DNA of 36,702 nt from Dyella ginsengisoli LA-4 (GCF_000334915.1 NZ_AMSF01000079.1:1-36702), one strand, 5' to 3'; numbered from the stretch's first letter, positions 1-9,146 are shown. Made by a program: numbers and translations. Notes: generated by a model not told the origin, from the letters alone.

Positions 1-102
1 GGGGCCGGGGCCGGGGCCGGGGCCGGGGCCGGGGCGGGAGCCGGGGCCGGGGCGGGAGCCGGGGCCGGGGCGGGAGCCGGGGCCGGGGCGGGAGCCGGGG
101 CC
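1..102 (-). repeat. GGGGCC-type tandem repeat encoding a Pro-Ala linker
   Basis: The plus strand has GGGGCC five times in a row, then four copies of an 18-bp unit GGGGCCGGGGCGGGAGCC. On the coding (minus) strand every unit reads as Ala-Pro dipeptides, giving about 17 AP pairs before the window edge. All unit lengths are multiples of 6, so gain or loss of units keeps the frame. It is an interdomain linker of the lyase gene; the array may continue beyond position 1. Confidence 0.9.
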
Positions 103-2567
103 ACCGTCGCGGACGGCGTCACGGAGCCGCCACCGCTCACGTCGAAGGCAAGCACGCCGTTGGCGCTGGCCATGAAAGTGCCACCGGCCTTGACGCTCAC
201 CTGCTGCTGCCCGTTGACACTGGCCACCGTCACCGAATAGCCGGTCTGGGGAACCAGCTCGGTGATCACGTGGCTGGCCGCAGTAGCGGGCACGGTGTAG
301 CTGATGGTGCCGCTCATCGGCGTGCCGGCAGCACCGGCGCTGTTGATGACGACATCGTTGCCGTTGCTTGCGGCAAGGTACACACCCACGATGTTGCCGG
401 CATTGACGGTGACCGGGCTGGCGGTCGCCACGCTCGCCGCCGACGACGAGGTATCGAACACGTTCAACCACTGCTGGCTGAGCGCCGACGTCGGCGCGCG
501 CTCCTGCACCTGCCACACCTTCACCGGATTGCTGCCCGGATACAGGCCCGTGGTGGTCGTGGCCGCGTTGGCGGGGAGCACCGTGGTCATGGCACCGGCA
601 TAGGTCCCGTTGTAGGTGACGTCCAGCCGCGTCTCGCCGGCGGGCGCCGAGCCCGCCACCGGATTGGCCGGGAAGTGCCAGGCCAGGTACTGGTCATAAG
701 CCGTGCTGCCGGCCGTGGTCCGGTCGTGGACGACAAACCGGTTCGGCCGCAGGTAGACCACCTCGCGCGACCAGCCTGCCACCGCCGGACCGGCGGAGAG
801 CCTGCGGTACATGTCCTCGATGTGCTCGGCGCGGGTGTAGACGTACTCGCCGCCATCCTCGTAGGCCGCCACGTGCGTGCGGACCTGGTTGTCCTCGGTG
901 GTGGCCGCGATCTGGCCGCCGGGCTCGACGATCTTGCCGCTGCTTTTGTTGAACACGTAGAAGATGTTGTAGAGCTCGCGGTTGCCCATGTAGAGCGTGC
1001 CGTCGGCGCTGCCATAGTTGTCGTTGTAGATCTTGTCCTCGTCCGCGCTGCCGGTGGACCCATGCACCATCCAGCCGCCCGCATTCACCAGCAGCGGGGT
1101 GTTGCCACGGGTCAGCGCCACGCTGCCCTGGTCGAAATACTGCTCACCCTGCGAAGGGGCATTGGTGTACGGGCCGGCGCGGAACGACATCCAGCTGGCA
1201 GAGGTGCTCCAGTCGGAGCGCGCCGAGACGGCGTTCATGCCCTGCGCGAAGTAGGACACCGGCAGCGAGTCGAGCGACGTGCTCGGCGCGGCAGGATTGG
1301 TCTCCAGGAACAGCAGCCAGGGCGCGGAGGAGTTGAAGCCGTTGGTGGCCGCGCTGACCTCGTTGACGTACTGGTGGAACACACCCGCCTTGGGCGATTT
1401 CCAGAAGCCCATCTCACCCAGCACCACTTCCGCCAGACCCACCTGGGTGGTGCCCGGCATGCCGATACCCATCGGCGAGCCGTCCGCGTGATTCATGTCG
1501 CGGTCGTCGAAGTAGGCGCGCGACGGCCAGGTGAAGTGGATCAGGTAGTCGGCGTTGTCCGTCGGGTAGCTGAAAGGCGCGGCCGAGGCGTGGACGATGT
1601 CCGTGCCGGTGGCCGTCATCACCTCACGTGCCGGCAGGCTCATGTTGAGGATGCCCAGTGGTGCGTAGTTGGCAAAACCCTCCGGCCAGCCACCGCCGGC
1701 CAGGTGCTGCGCGTAGTACGGCTGCACCCGCTGGGCGAACTGGTTGGTGTACCAGTCGTTCCACTGCGTCGGGGCGCTGGGGTTGTCCCCGTAGGTACCC
1801 AGCGCAATGGCCGCCTTGGCATGGAAATAGCCCGCGAAATAGTTGCTCTGCGGGTGGTTGTATTCGAACGTCTTCGTTTCGAACGAGGTCACCCAGGCGT
1901 TGGCCGTGGTGTAGACCTGGGTCCGCTGCGCCGGGGTCAGCAGGTCGTACAGCCAGTCGTAGCCCAGACCGAAGCCCACGCCGTAGTTGCGCATGGCGTA
2001 GCCGTCGTCGCTGTTCGGGTTCCAACCCTGGTTGCCGCTGGCCGTGGAGTACGGCGTGGCCATCTTCATCAGGATGTCGACCGCCTTGGCGCCGTAGGTG
2101 GCGGCCGCGGTCGCATTGCTGGTCTTCAGGGTCTGGTAGCACAGCGCCTCGGACATCAGGGCCGGCAGGTACGACTCGCCCTGGTAACCGGAACCGATAT
2201 TGGGCAGGTTCGGATAGGCATTGCCCGTCGGGTAGTTCACGGTGCCGCCGATGTACGAATCGCAGACCGACTTCAGCATCTGCCACTCGGGCGTGTTGGC
2301 GGCAGCGTTCTGGCGCAGGGCGGAAAGGGTCGACGTATCGAGGATCATGCGGGGATGGGCCGCGGTCACCGCCGGCGCCGTCGCGGCGAAAGCGCTCGAA
2401 GACACCGTGGTTGCCAGCAGCGTGAAGAGCATGGCGCACGTACCGGCGCCCACGCCGCGCAGATATTTGGACGGCTGGCCCAGGGGACGACGGTCGCTGG
2501 ACACGGCCGGGGCCGAAACGAGGGCGTACGATGCACGCCCCGCCTTCTTATTGCGGGGAAAGTTCAT
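1..2567 (-). CDS. Secreted heparinase II/III-like polysaccharide lyase (3' end outside window)
   Basis: Open reading frame read from ATG 2567 on the minus strand to the window edge without a stop, about 855 codons seen. GGAG at 2575-2578 lies 7 nt before the ATG. A long N-region is followed by a hydrophobic stretch ending in SSSAFA, a signal-peptidase I type site near residue 65. The next about 330 residues look like the alpha/alpha-barrel of heparinase-like lyases (HPRMILD, YNHPQSNYFAGYFHAK, GWPEGFANY), then a beta-sandwich half (ARSDWS, QGEQYFDQGSVALTRGN, NRFVVHDRTT). It should cleave an acidic polysaccharide by beta-elimination outside the cytoplasm; the substrate cannot be told. The Asn/His/Tyr in YNHPQSNYF are candidate catalytic residues by analogy only. 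The seen part ends in a Pro-Ala linker, so at least one more domain or anchor probably follows. Family call fairly sure, PL number not. Confidence 0.75.
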   Translation of the reverse strand, partial: MNFPRNKKAGRASYALVSAPAVSSDRRPLGQPSKYLRGVGAGTCAMLFTLLATTVSSSAFAATAPAVTAAHPRMILDTSTLSALRQNAAANTPEWQMLKSVCDSYIGGTVNYPTGNAYPNLPNIGSGYQGESYLPALMSEALCYQTLKTSNATAAATYGAKAVDILMKMATPYSTASGNQGWNPNSDDGYAMRNYGVGFGLGYDWLYDLLTPAQRTQVYTTANAWVTSFETKTFEYNHPQSNYFAGYFHAKAAIALGTYGDNPSAPTQWNDWYTNQFAQRVQPYYAQHLAGGGWPEGFANYAPLGILNMSLPAREVMTATGTDIVHASAAPFSYPTDNADYLIHFTWPSRAYFDDRDMNHADGSPMGIGMPGTTQVGLAEVVLGEMGFWKSPKAGVFHQYVNEVSAATNGFNSSAPWLLFLETNPAAPSTSLDSLPVSYFAQGMNAVSARSDWSTSASWMSFRAGPYTNAPSQGEQYFDQGSVALTRGNTPLLVNAGGWMVHGSTGSADEDKIYNDNYGSADGTLYMGNRELYNIFYVFNKSSGKIVEPGGQIAATTEDNQVRTHVAAYEDGGEYVYTRAEHIEDMYRRLSAGPAVAGWSREVVYLRPNRFVVHDRTTAGSTAYDQYLAWHFPANPVAGSAPAGETRLDVTYNGTYAGAMTTVLPANAATTTTGLYPGSNPVKVWQVQERAPTSALSQQWLNVFDTSSSAASVATASPVTVNAGNIVGVYLAASNGNDVVINSAGAAGTPMSGTISYTVPATAASHVITELVPQTGYSVTVASVNGQQQVSVKAGGTFMASANGVLAFDVSGGGSVTPSATVAPAPAPAPAPAPAPAPAPAPAPAPAPAPAPAPA

Positions 2568-2730
2568 TCAGGGACTCCAAAACTCTTCGCTGCCGCGGAC
2601 GCTTGTGACGTGCCTTCGTCTGTCACACGGTTGGGGGTGGGGGAATGTGGGTTTGTGGGGTAGAGCTAGATCCGGGGTCGATCTGAGGTGGCACGTTACG
2701 CAGAAGCGTCTTGGTCAATTGTTAGCCACC

Positions 2731-2746
2731 TCACATAGCGATGTGA
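2731..2746. promoter_or_regulatory. Palindrome upstream of the lyase gene, possible operator
   Basis: TCACAT and ATGTGA form perfect 6-bp inverted arms around AGCG, about 165 nt upstream of the lyase ATG. The arm order is opposite to a CRP site (TGTGA first), so CRP is not implied. A regulator site is inferred from symmetry and location only. Confidence 0.35.
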
Positions 2747-3646
2747 AAGGACCGTGATGACGCGCACGCTTCGCGAAGTTGGGCAGGAAATCTCCCCTTG
2801 CACCCCCTTGCGCAAGCTGCGCGCAGCGGTCTGAGCACCCGGTTCCGGCCGGGTACCTGCCCCTCGCGATGTGTGACCGACCGCCGTCCCCTGCTCGCCC
2901 GCCGCGGCCTTGTCTGATGCGGTACGCGCGCGGCCACAGATCCGGGGACGCCGTGAAGGCGCCGCCGGACCGAGAGCCCGGACGTCCCGGCCGGGGCCGC
3001 ACGGCGGCGCGACTCCCGGCGCCACGATGGCGCGGAGCGCCCTGTGGCGCGATCGCGGCTCGAGCAGCACCGGATGCCCAGCCACCGGCCGGTACGCCAG
3101 GGTGGATGCAGGGCCTGGCTACCCGAACCCGACACGAACGCGATGGTGGCCTACCCGTGCGGCCACCGCGGCTCCGGGCCGAGCCCGCCGCAGCCGCGCA
3201 TCGCTGATGTCAGCGCGCCACCGACGCGCTGACGTGCGGACGGGTCACCGCTCCGGGGCCCCGGGGTCGTGGAACGGCCAGGCGCCCATGCCGTTGATGC
3301 GGTCGGTCGATGGGCGCAGGGGGGGCGGAGCCACCAGCGCCGCGACGGCGGCGAAACAGCTCGGGCGTACCCGGGTGTCATTCGTTCAGCCTTGGCCGCA
3401 GTTGCTCCGCATGTCCCGAGCGATCGACCGCACGTTTCCCCGTGTCCACGCGTACGGCAGCCCCTGGCCGGCTGGCGGCCTGGCGGTCGGGCTTTCACGA
3501 CTCGGGACGTCCCGGTGCATCGCCCGGCAAGGACTCCCGGAAAACGCGGCCATCGTCGTTCCCCGCTTCCTGGCTTCGCGTCCTGAACTTCCTGCATGGG
3601 CACCAGTCGATGAAGGCACCGGCCCGGCGCCCTGACCGGGCCATCG
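2747..3646. other. Gene-poor stretch between divergent genes
   Basis: About 900 bases in which several long frames overlap on both strands, as expected of random GC-rich DNA. None shows a domain, a signal peptide, or a ribosome site with sensible spacing that I could support. It separates the lyase (leftward) from the alpha/beta hydrolase (rightward) and must hold both promoters; no convincing -35/-10 was picked out. Confidence 0.5.
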
Positions 3647-3660
3647 AAGGGAGAAGCGCC

Positions 3661-4686
3661 TTGAACAGGACATACCTGAAAGCGGGCCCTGCCCTGCTGC
3701 TGGCCGCGATGCTGGGCCCGGCCCAGGCCAGCGGCGCGAGCGCCACGGCCGCGCCGCAGCGCCTGCCGGACACCTATGCACAGCCGGCAAGACGGATCGA
3801 CCTCGGCCACGGCCGCCAGCTCAACCTGCGCTGCTCCGGTCGCGGACCGCAGACCGTGATGCTCGAGGCCGGGGCCATTGCCGACTCCTCCACCTGGTAC
3901 AAGGTGCAACCGTTGCTGGCCGCCCACGCAAGGGTCTGCGCGTACGACCGCGCCGGCTTCGGCTTCAGCAGCGAAGGGCCGTTGCCACGAGACCTCGACG
4001 CCGACGTGGCCGACCTGCATGCGCTGATCCAGCACGCCGGCCTCACCCCGCCGCTGGTGCTGGTGGGGCATTCGCTGGGCAGCAACATCGTCCGCCGGTA
4101 TGCGAGCCGGTACCCGGCGGATGTGAGCGCGATGGTCCTGCTCGACCCTCCCGCTCAGGACATCGGCCGGTTCGCTCCCGGCTGGCAGAAGGACGAGGAC
4201 ACCCTGTCGATGCAGCGGTTCGCGTTCCTGCGCCACTGCGAGGCGGCCGCCGAAAAGCATGAACTGCCGTCCCACGATCCGGAATTGAGCCACTGCCTTG
4301 ACGAAGCCGACCCGCTCGCCAGCGCCCGGCTCAACGCGGTGAACCTGGCCCACAAGTCGACGCCGGCGTTCTGGCGCACCGTGATGTCGGTGCTCCAGGA
4401 CAACGCCCGGGTGTTCAGGCACCCCGTGCCGGCCAACGAGACACACGGGGCCACGCCCCTGATCGTGCTGTCCGCCGCCAACACCTATGCCGATGCCCTG
4501 CCCCGTGACCGCAAGGGGCTGGAAGAGGCCCGGGACCACACGCAGGCGCAGATTGTCGCCACCTCTTCCCGCGGCACGCTGGTGCATGTGCCGGATACCT
4601 CGCATGACATCCAGATCGATCAGCCCGAGGCGGTGGTCAGAGCGGTGGAGCAAGCCATGCGGATGGCGCAGCCCCCTGCGGCGTGA
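3661..4686 (+). CDS. Secreted alpha/beta-fold hydrolase
   Basis: 341 residues from a TTG start preceded by AAGGGAG at 3647-3653 with a 7-nt spacer; an in-frame ATG at 3610 lacks such a site and would bury the signal peptide. N-terminus MNRTYLKAGPALLLAAMLG followed by AQASG is a typical export signal, so it acts in the periplasm or outside. The nucleophile elbow GHSLGS puts the serine near residue 138, the oxyanion region is around LEAGAIADSS, and TSHDI near residue 315 carries the likely catalytic histidine. The acid residue was not assigned. Related to generic alpha/beta hydrolases (esterase, lipase or haloperoxidase-like); the substrate is unknown. No operon partner: the next gene is convergent. 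Confidence 0.85.
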   Translation: MNRTYLKAGPALLLAAMLGPAQASGASATAAPQRLPDTYAQPARRIDLGHGRQLNLRCSGRGPQTVMLEAGAIADSSTWYKVQPLLAAHARVCAYDRAGFGFSSEGPLPRDLDADVADLHALIQHAGLTPPLVLVGHSLGSNIVRRYASRYPADVSAMVLLDPPAQDIGRFAPGWQKDEDTLSMQRFAFLRHCEAAAEKHELPSHDPELSHCLDEADPLASARLNAVNLAHKSTPAFWRTVMSVLQDNARVFRHPVPANETHGATPLIVLSAANTYADALPRDRKGLEEARDHTQAQIVATSSRGTLVHVPDTSHDIQIDQPEAVVRAVEQAMRMAQPPAA

Positions 4687-4839
4687 TGCGTTCCAACGGC
4701 GAGTGACGACGGAGGAAGCCGGGAAAGGGCGTGTTCGATGCCCCTGTCGCTCATCCAACGGCTGTTCAATCGCGCCTCGGGGGAAGCAGGAGTCAGGGAC
4801 GACGTGATGGAAAGTGCTCCCCGACCCCTGCCTTGCCGC

Positions 4840-5331
4840 TCACCCGCCTTCGTCGACGGCAGCTACCGACAAGGTCGACGCCATGCGCGGACTCAGTGCG
4901 CCGCCGCCCGATACCGGCACGGAGACCAGGCTGCAGCGGCGGCCCTGCGATGGATCGCCGCCCTTGCAGTACACGTTCACGATGGCGACCGTGTTCCGTC
5001 CGGCGTCCAGCAACTGGACCTGCCTTGCCAGGCCGGAGCCGGAGTTGTCGATGGCGACGGTGACATAGGGGCTCATGGCAAGCCCCTGCCTCCGCAGCGC
5101 CTCGGAGGCCGCGGCCGCCCGTTGCGCGTGGATGTACTGCCGATGCGTGTGGCCGACGAGGGCCTTCAGTCCGTAGCCCGTGTCGAAATCGACGGCGTAG
5201 ACCGCGTACGGTGCCGGCTCGCCGGTGACGGTGACATCCTGCAACTTGGTGGTCTGGTCCTGGGCGGCACTGATGCTGGGGACGCATGCAAGGCCGAAAG
5301 TCGCAATTGCAGCAACGATGGTGTGCTTCAT
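4840..5331 (-). CDS. Small secreted protein of unknown function
   Basis: 163 residues. AGGAGG at 5337-5342 sits 5 nt before ATG 5331, an excellent ribosome site. MKHTIVAAIATFGLACVPSI followed by SAAQ is a clear signal peptide. The mature part has KLQDVTVTGEPAPYAVYAV near its start and two cysteines (CKGG and RRCSLV) that could form a disulfide. I do not recognise a family. Codon use is that of a normal resident gene. It converges on the alpha/beta hydrolase, with about 150 nt between the stops. Confidence 0.8.
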   Translation of the reverse strand: MKHTIVAAIATFGLACVPSISAAQDQTTKLQDVTVTGEPAPYAVYAVDFDTGYGLKALVGHTHRQYIHAQRAAAASEALRRQGLAMSPYVTVAIDNSGSGLARQVQLLDAGRNTVAIVNVYCKGGDPSQGRRCSLVSVPVSGGGALSPRMASTLSVAAVDEGG

Positions 5332-5657
5332 GGGAGCCTCCTGACGAGCGCCAATGCCCGTCGGGGAAATTCTGGGGCGGTGCCGCGGCGTTTACGTGAG
5401 GAATCCATGAGGAATCTGCGTGGATTCACGGGGTGACTTCCGGCACGTCCTTGCCCACCACCCCAGCCGTTGCCCATGAAACCTTCGCCCGGACCGCCGT
5501 CGCACCGCCGCGGCGGTTCCGCGCTCACGCGGATCTTCCGCGCCCCGATCCTGACCGGACGCTGGCCGTCGTGAGAGAAATGACCTCTGGCAGACGACCG
5601 GCGATCGGCGACGGGCGCACACTACGCCGGCAGGGTCAGTCTCCGAGAGGCACCGTC

Positions 5658-6038
5658 ATGCCGCGCTCCGAACTGGACGAACACTGGTTCTACCAGTGCG
5701 ATGACATCATCGTCGATCCCTACGCGCACCGGGTGGAGCGCGACGGCCAGGACCGTCCGCTGGAACCGAAGGCCTATGCCGTGCTGCTGACGCTGCTGGA
5801 GCAGGCCGGCGACGTGGTCGACAAGATGACCCTGCTCGATACCGCCTGGGGCCACCGCCACGTCACCGCTGGCGTGCTCGCCCACGCGATCTCGCAACTG
5901 CGCCACGCCCTGGGCGACTCGGCACTGAATCCGCGGTACATCGCCACCGTGCACACCATCGGCTATCGCTTCATCGGCGAGGTGCATCGACGGTCGCGCT
6001 TTGCGCCGGCGTGGTGGAAGGTGTCGGGTAGTGCCTGA
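5658..6038 (+). CDS. Orphan OmpR/PhoB-type winged-helix DNA-binding protein
   Basis: 126 residues from ATG 5658, with GAGAGG at 5645-5650 and a 7-nt spacer; the frame is open further upstream but has no better start. Residues about 10-105 match the Trans_reg_C winged helix: LEPKAYAVLLTLLEQAGDVV, then recognition-helix region AGVLAHAISQLRHALGD, then the wing YIATVHTIGYRFIGEV. In Xanthomonadales this domain is usually the N-terminus of a long protein with a membrane span and TPR or propeller repeats, as in CadC/ToxR. Here the protein stops 20 residues after the domain, so it is either a stand-alone regulator or a truncated remnant. No receiver domain, so regulation is not by phosphorylation of this chain. 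Confidence 0.75.
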   Translation: MPRSELDEHWFYQCDDIIVDPYAHRVERDGQDRPLEPKAYAVLLTLLEQAGDVVDKMTLLDTAWGHRHVTAGVLAHAISQLRHALGDSALNPRYIATVHTIGYRFIGEVHRRSRFAPAWWKVSGSA

Positions 6039-6188
6039 GCCACGCGCAGGGACCGTGGCATGGCGCCACCCTCCCGCTCGGGCCCGAAGGCAGAAGAACG
6101 GAAACAGACATTCCGAACCGTGGAGGACTGACTACCCCGGCGCGCGTTTCTGCCCTGCGTCCGGGACCATCGCCATCGGGGGATTCGC

Positions 6189-7039
6189 ATGGCGACAGGA
6201 GGAGAATGGTCCCGACTGGAGGTCGAAGCCTGCGTCGCCGACTATCTCGCGATGCTGACGCTGGAGCTCAACGGCCAACGCTACAGCAAGACAGGGCACG
6301 CCAACGGCCTGATGCAGAAGCTCGATGGCCGCAATCGGGCATCCATCGAGTTCAAGCACTGCAACATCAGCGCCGTGATGTTGGCCCTCGGCTACCCCTA
6401 TATCACCGGCTACAAGCCACGCGGCAACTACCAGGGCCTGCTGCTGGAGTCGTCGAAGCGCAGGCGCCGCTGCGCCCCGATCTGCAGGATGCCGCGCTGG
6501 CCGCCGTACTGCGTCCCGCGACCGCCGTCGCTGCGGCCGGTGATGCGTCCGCGTGGGTATCCGCGCCGAGGTCCCCGGGCGTTCGTGAAGCTCCGGCCAC
6601 CTAAGCGCACCGCTTCTCGGCCGCCCGACGCGACTATCTCGCCCAGGAAGCGCGCAACCGTTCGCTCGGGCAAGCCGGCGAGCTGTTCGTGCTGGAGCTG
6701 GAATCACGCCGGTTGCACGCGGCCGGCAAAAAGTCGCTTGGCGAACGCGTCGAGCACGTTGCCGCCACCCAGGGCGACGGCCTGGGCTTCGACGTGTTGT
6801 CGTTCGAGGAAGACGGACGCGAGCGGCTGATCGAGGTCAAGACCACCAGCTTCGGCGAATTGACCCCGTTCTACGTCAGCCGCAACGAGCTGGCGCGTTC
6901 CCGGACGGACGCCGCGCGCTACCAGCTCTATCGGGTCTTCGGTTTCCGCGACCGGCCCCGGCTGTTTGCCATTCCGGGCGCCATCGATGGCGCCTGCCGG
7001 CTGGAAGCGGCCACCTACCTGGCCCGCGTGGGCGGGTAA
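6189..7039 (+). pseudogene. Broken DUF3883 (PD-(D/E)XK-like nuclease) gene, copy 1
   Basis: This is a close copy of the intact gene at 15705-16556. Reading starts at ATG 6189 (MATGGEWSRLEVEACVADY). After LLLE a single base is missing at about 6448/6449 compared with copy 2, moving the frame. The shifted frame then runs VVEAQAPLRPDLQDAAL to a TAA at 6602-6604 where copy 2 has TAC (Tyr). After that stop the same frame continues to the natural end with LGFDVLSFEE and LIEVKTTSFGEL intact. Restoring the base gives 852 nt, exactly the length of copy 2. Two independent lesions make a sequencing error an unlikely full explanation. A partial C-terminal product from a later start (for example 6689) is conceivable but unproven. 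Confidence 0.88.
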
Positions 7040-7070
7040 GCGCAGGCCGCAAACCGCGCAACGAGCGACC

Positions 7071-9146
7071 TCACACCGCCAGACCCGGATCGCCCTCCAC
7101 CACCGTCTGGCGCATCCGCGGCCGCTGCCCGGCTTGCCACAGCGGCACTTCGTGACGGACGCGGTAGCGCAGCGGCCCGCCATCCGGGCGGGTGCTGCGC
7201 TCGATCGGCCGGGGGATGCACACGAACTCGGTGACCATCGTGGCGGCGTCGACGCGGACGGTCGCGTAACCGTGTCCGCCCATGTCGACGAAGCTCAGGT
7301 GCGGCGCCAGGTCGGGATTGCTCACGGCGTGCGCCTTCTCCAGGTCGCCGCTGCGCGCGAACTCCAGCGCCGAGCGTACGCCATGGTGCAACAGCAGATT
7401 GACGGTCGGCAGCGTCGGCCCACCACCCGGGTTGGCGACGTACAGCGGGCGCAACGGATCGTCGTTCTTCAAGTTGTGCTCGGAGGCTTCGACCAGTCCC
7501 GGAGACGAGATCGAGCCGCCCACGAAAGTGACGCCCACCGGCTCGAAGGCGGCGGGCGGCAGGGCCTTGGCGGCGTAGCCGGCCCAGAAGCTGTGGCGGT
7601 CGCCGGAGACGATCGCGAAACCGGTGATGCCGGCATCGCGCACGGCGTCGAAGATCTCGGCGCGTTCGTGGTACGCGCCGCCCCAGTCGCTGGTCGCCAT
7701 CACGGCATAGCCGGCACCGGACCAACGGCCCAGCGCGGGTGGCAGATGCTGCGGGTCCACGCGCCAGTCCGGCGTGCCAAGCGAGTTGCCCCAGATCTTC
7801 CAGGTGGCCTGCGCGCCGCGCAGGCGCTCGAGCAGCCAGGCCTTCTGTGTCGCTCCCAGCAGGGTCTGTGCGGGTTCTCCGGCGCGGTAGTTGGCCACGC
7901 GTTTGTCGCGGAACGACAGCTGTGCCGGCGGATGGCCATCGGCGTAGTCGCGACCGCCGTCGATCTGCATCGCCAGCTCCTCCGGCACCCAGCCCAGCGC
8001 GTCGCCGTCGAACAGCGCGTTGAGCTCCTTGTGCGAGCCGGGGTCGCGCGAGCGGAAGCTGTGCTGGTCGGTGAGGATCAGGTCGATGTGCCGGCCCCAG
8101 CGCAGCGCGCGATACACGATCAGGCTGTTGATGGCCGCGAGGTTGTTGGGCTCGCGCCCCAGGCCATCGTCGTCGAATGCCGTGACCGGAGTATCGACCA
8201 CGTGCGGCGCGTCGAAGCTGTCCAGGCGGGCGCCCGGCACCGCCACCCGCGCCGGCTGGTATTCGAACCAGGCCTGGTTGGCCGCCACCTTGAGCGTCTG
8301 CGCGGGGATCGGCCCGTCGCCGAATTCCTGCAGCGACTGCCAGCCCTGCCAGGAATACTCGTGGTTGTCCCACACCGCCACGAACGGCCAGCGCGCGCGC
8401 GCATCCTGCAGATCCGGGTCCTGCAGGTAGGCGTGGTAGAGGGCGCGGTAATCCTCCAGCGAATCGGGCACCCAGAAGCGGTCATGGGCAACCACCTTGC
8501 CCTTCGCGAAGTGGATCGGGAACTTGATCAGCCGGTCGTAGCGATGGCCGTTCTTCACCTGGTCCGGGTACTGCACGACCTCGTAGACGAAATCGCCCAG
8601 GTGCAGCACGAAGCCGAGCCGGTCTCCGGGCGCAGCGCGCTCGTCCTCGAAGATCATGCGGCGGTAGGCGTTCAGGGCCCCCTCGCAGACGTCCTGGCAA
8701 CTGACGAAGGCAAAGCGGGCCGGTCGCGGATCGTCGGGGCCAGGAGCGGTCATCGTGCGGCCGATGCGGCTGCCGTTGCCCTCCTCGTCCACGAACCGGT
8801 ACCAGTATTCGCGGGCCGATGACAGCTGGCCGACCAGCACCCGGCAGGTCCAGTCGGACGCCGCCGACACCCGCGCCGCCGTGGTCGCGATCACCCGACC
8901 GAAGGCAGGATCCTCGGCCACTTCGACCCGCAACGTCGCGCTCGTACGGGCGTCCCCGTACGGGCGCCGCGTCCACAGCAGCACGCTGTTCTCGTCCGGA
9001 TCGCCCGAGGCGACGCCCTGCGGGTAAAGATCCCGACGCTCGCGCCACCCGCTCGACGACGGGCGCACCGGCGTGCACCCCAGGGCCAGCGCCGCACCCA
9101 GCGTGGCGGAAAGCTTCAGGAACTGGCGGCGGTCCATGGTTGGCAT
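7071..9146 (-). CDS. phoD: PhoD-family alkaline phosphatase/phosphodiesterase, Tat-exported
   Basis: 691 residues. GGAGGGG upstream of ATG 9146 gives a well-spaced ribosome site. MPTMDRRQFLKLSATLGAAL is a Tat signal (RRQFLK), followed by ALALGC, which could be a lipobox, so the protein may be a Tat lipoprotein. An N-terminal Ig-like part (YPQGVASGDPDENSVLLWTR) precedes the metallophosphatase domain, with SCQD near residue 185, LHLGDFVYE, WDNHEY near 258 and SGDRHSFW near 514, the usual Fe/Ca ligands of PhoD. It removes phosphate from phosphodiesters or monoesters in the periplasm. Its stop faces that of the broken DUF3883 gene 31 nt away. No PHO-box was identified. Confidence 0.92.
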   Translation of the reverse strand: MPTMDRRQFLKLSATLGAALALGCTPVRPSSSGWRERRDLYPQGVASGDPDENSVLLWTRRPYGDARTSATLRVEVAEDPAFGRVIATTAARVSAASDWTCRVLVGQLSSAREYWYRFVDEEGNGSRIGRTMTAPGPDDPRPARFAFVSCQDVCEGALNAYRRMIFEDERAAPGDRLGFVLHLGDFVYEVVQYPDQVKNGHRYDRLIKFPIHFAKGKVVAHDRFWVPDSLEDYRALYHAYLQDPDLQDARARWPFVAVWDNHEYSWQGWQSLQEFGDGPIPAQTLKVAANQAWFEYQPARVAVPGARLDSFDAPHVVDTPVTAFDDDGLGREPNNLAAINSLIVYRALRWGRHIDLILTDQHSFRSRDPGSHKELNALFDGDALGWVPEELAMQIDGGRDYADGHPPAQLSFRDKRVANYRAGEPAQTLLGATQKAWLLERLRGAQATWKIWGNSLGTPDWRVDPQHLPPALGRWSGAGYAVMATSDWGGAYHERAEIFDAVRDAGITGFAIVSGDRHSFWAGYAAKALPPAAFEPVGVTFVGGSISSPGLVEASEHNLKNDDPLRPLYVANPGGGPTLPTVNLLLHHGVRSALEFARSGDLEKAHAVSNPDLAPHLSFVDMGGHGYATVRVDAATMVTEFVCIPRPIERSTRPDGGPLRYRVRHEVPLWQAGQRPRMRQTVVEGDPGLAV

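Noticed and set aside
270-2663. 797-codon open frame on the plus strand
   Set aside because: Antisense to the lyase gene, Arg/Gly/His-rich without any domain, and no ribosome site. The minus-strand frame has a signal peptide and family motifs.
2731-2746. CRP-type binding site
   Set aside because: Arms are in the reverse order (TCACA first, TGTGA second) with a 4-nt spacer; CRP sites need TGTGA-N6-TCACA.
2779-3635. Overlapping frames of 130-240 codons in the first gap
   Set aside because: They exist on both strands at once, lack start-site signals, and have random-like, Arg/Pro-rich composition.
6966-8822. 618-codon plus-strand frame over phoD
   Set aside because: Shadow of the phoD gene caused by high GC at third positions; composition is Arg/Ala/Val-rich and has no motifs.
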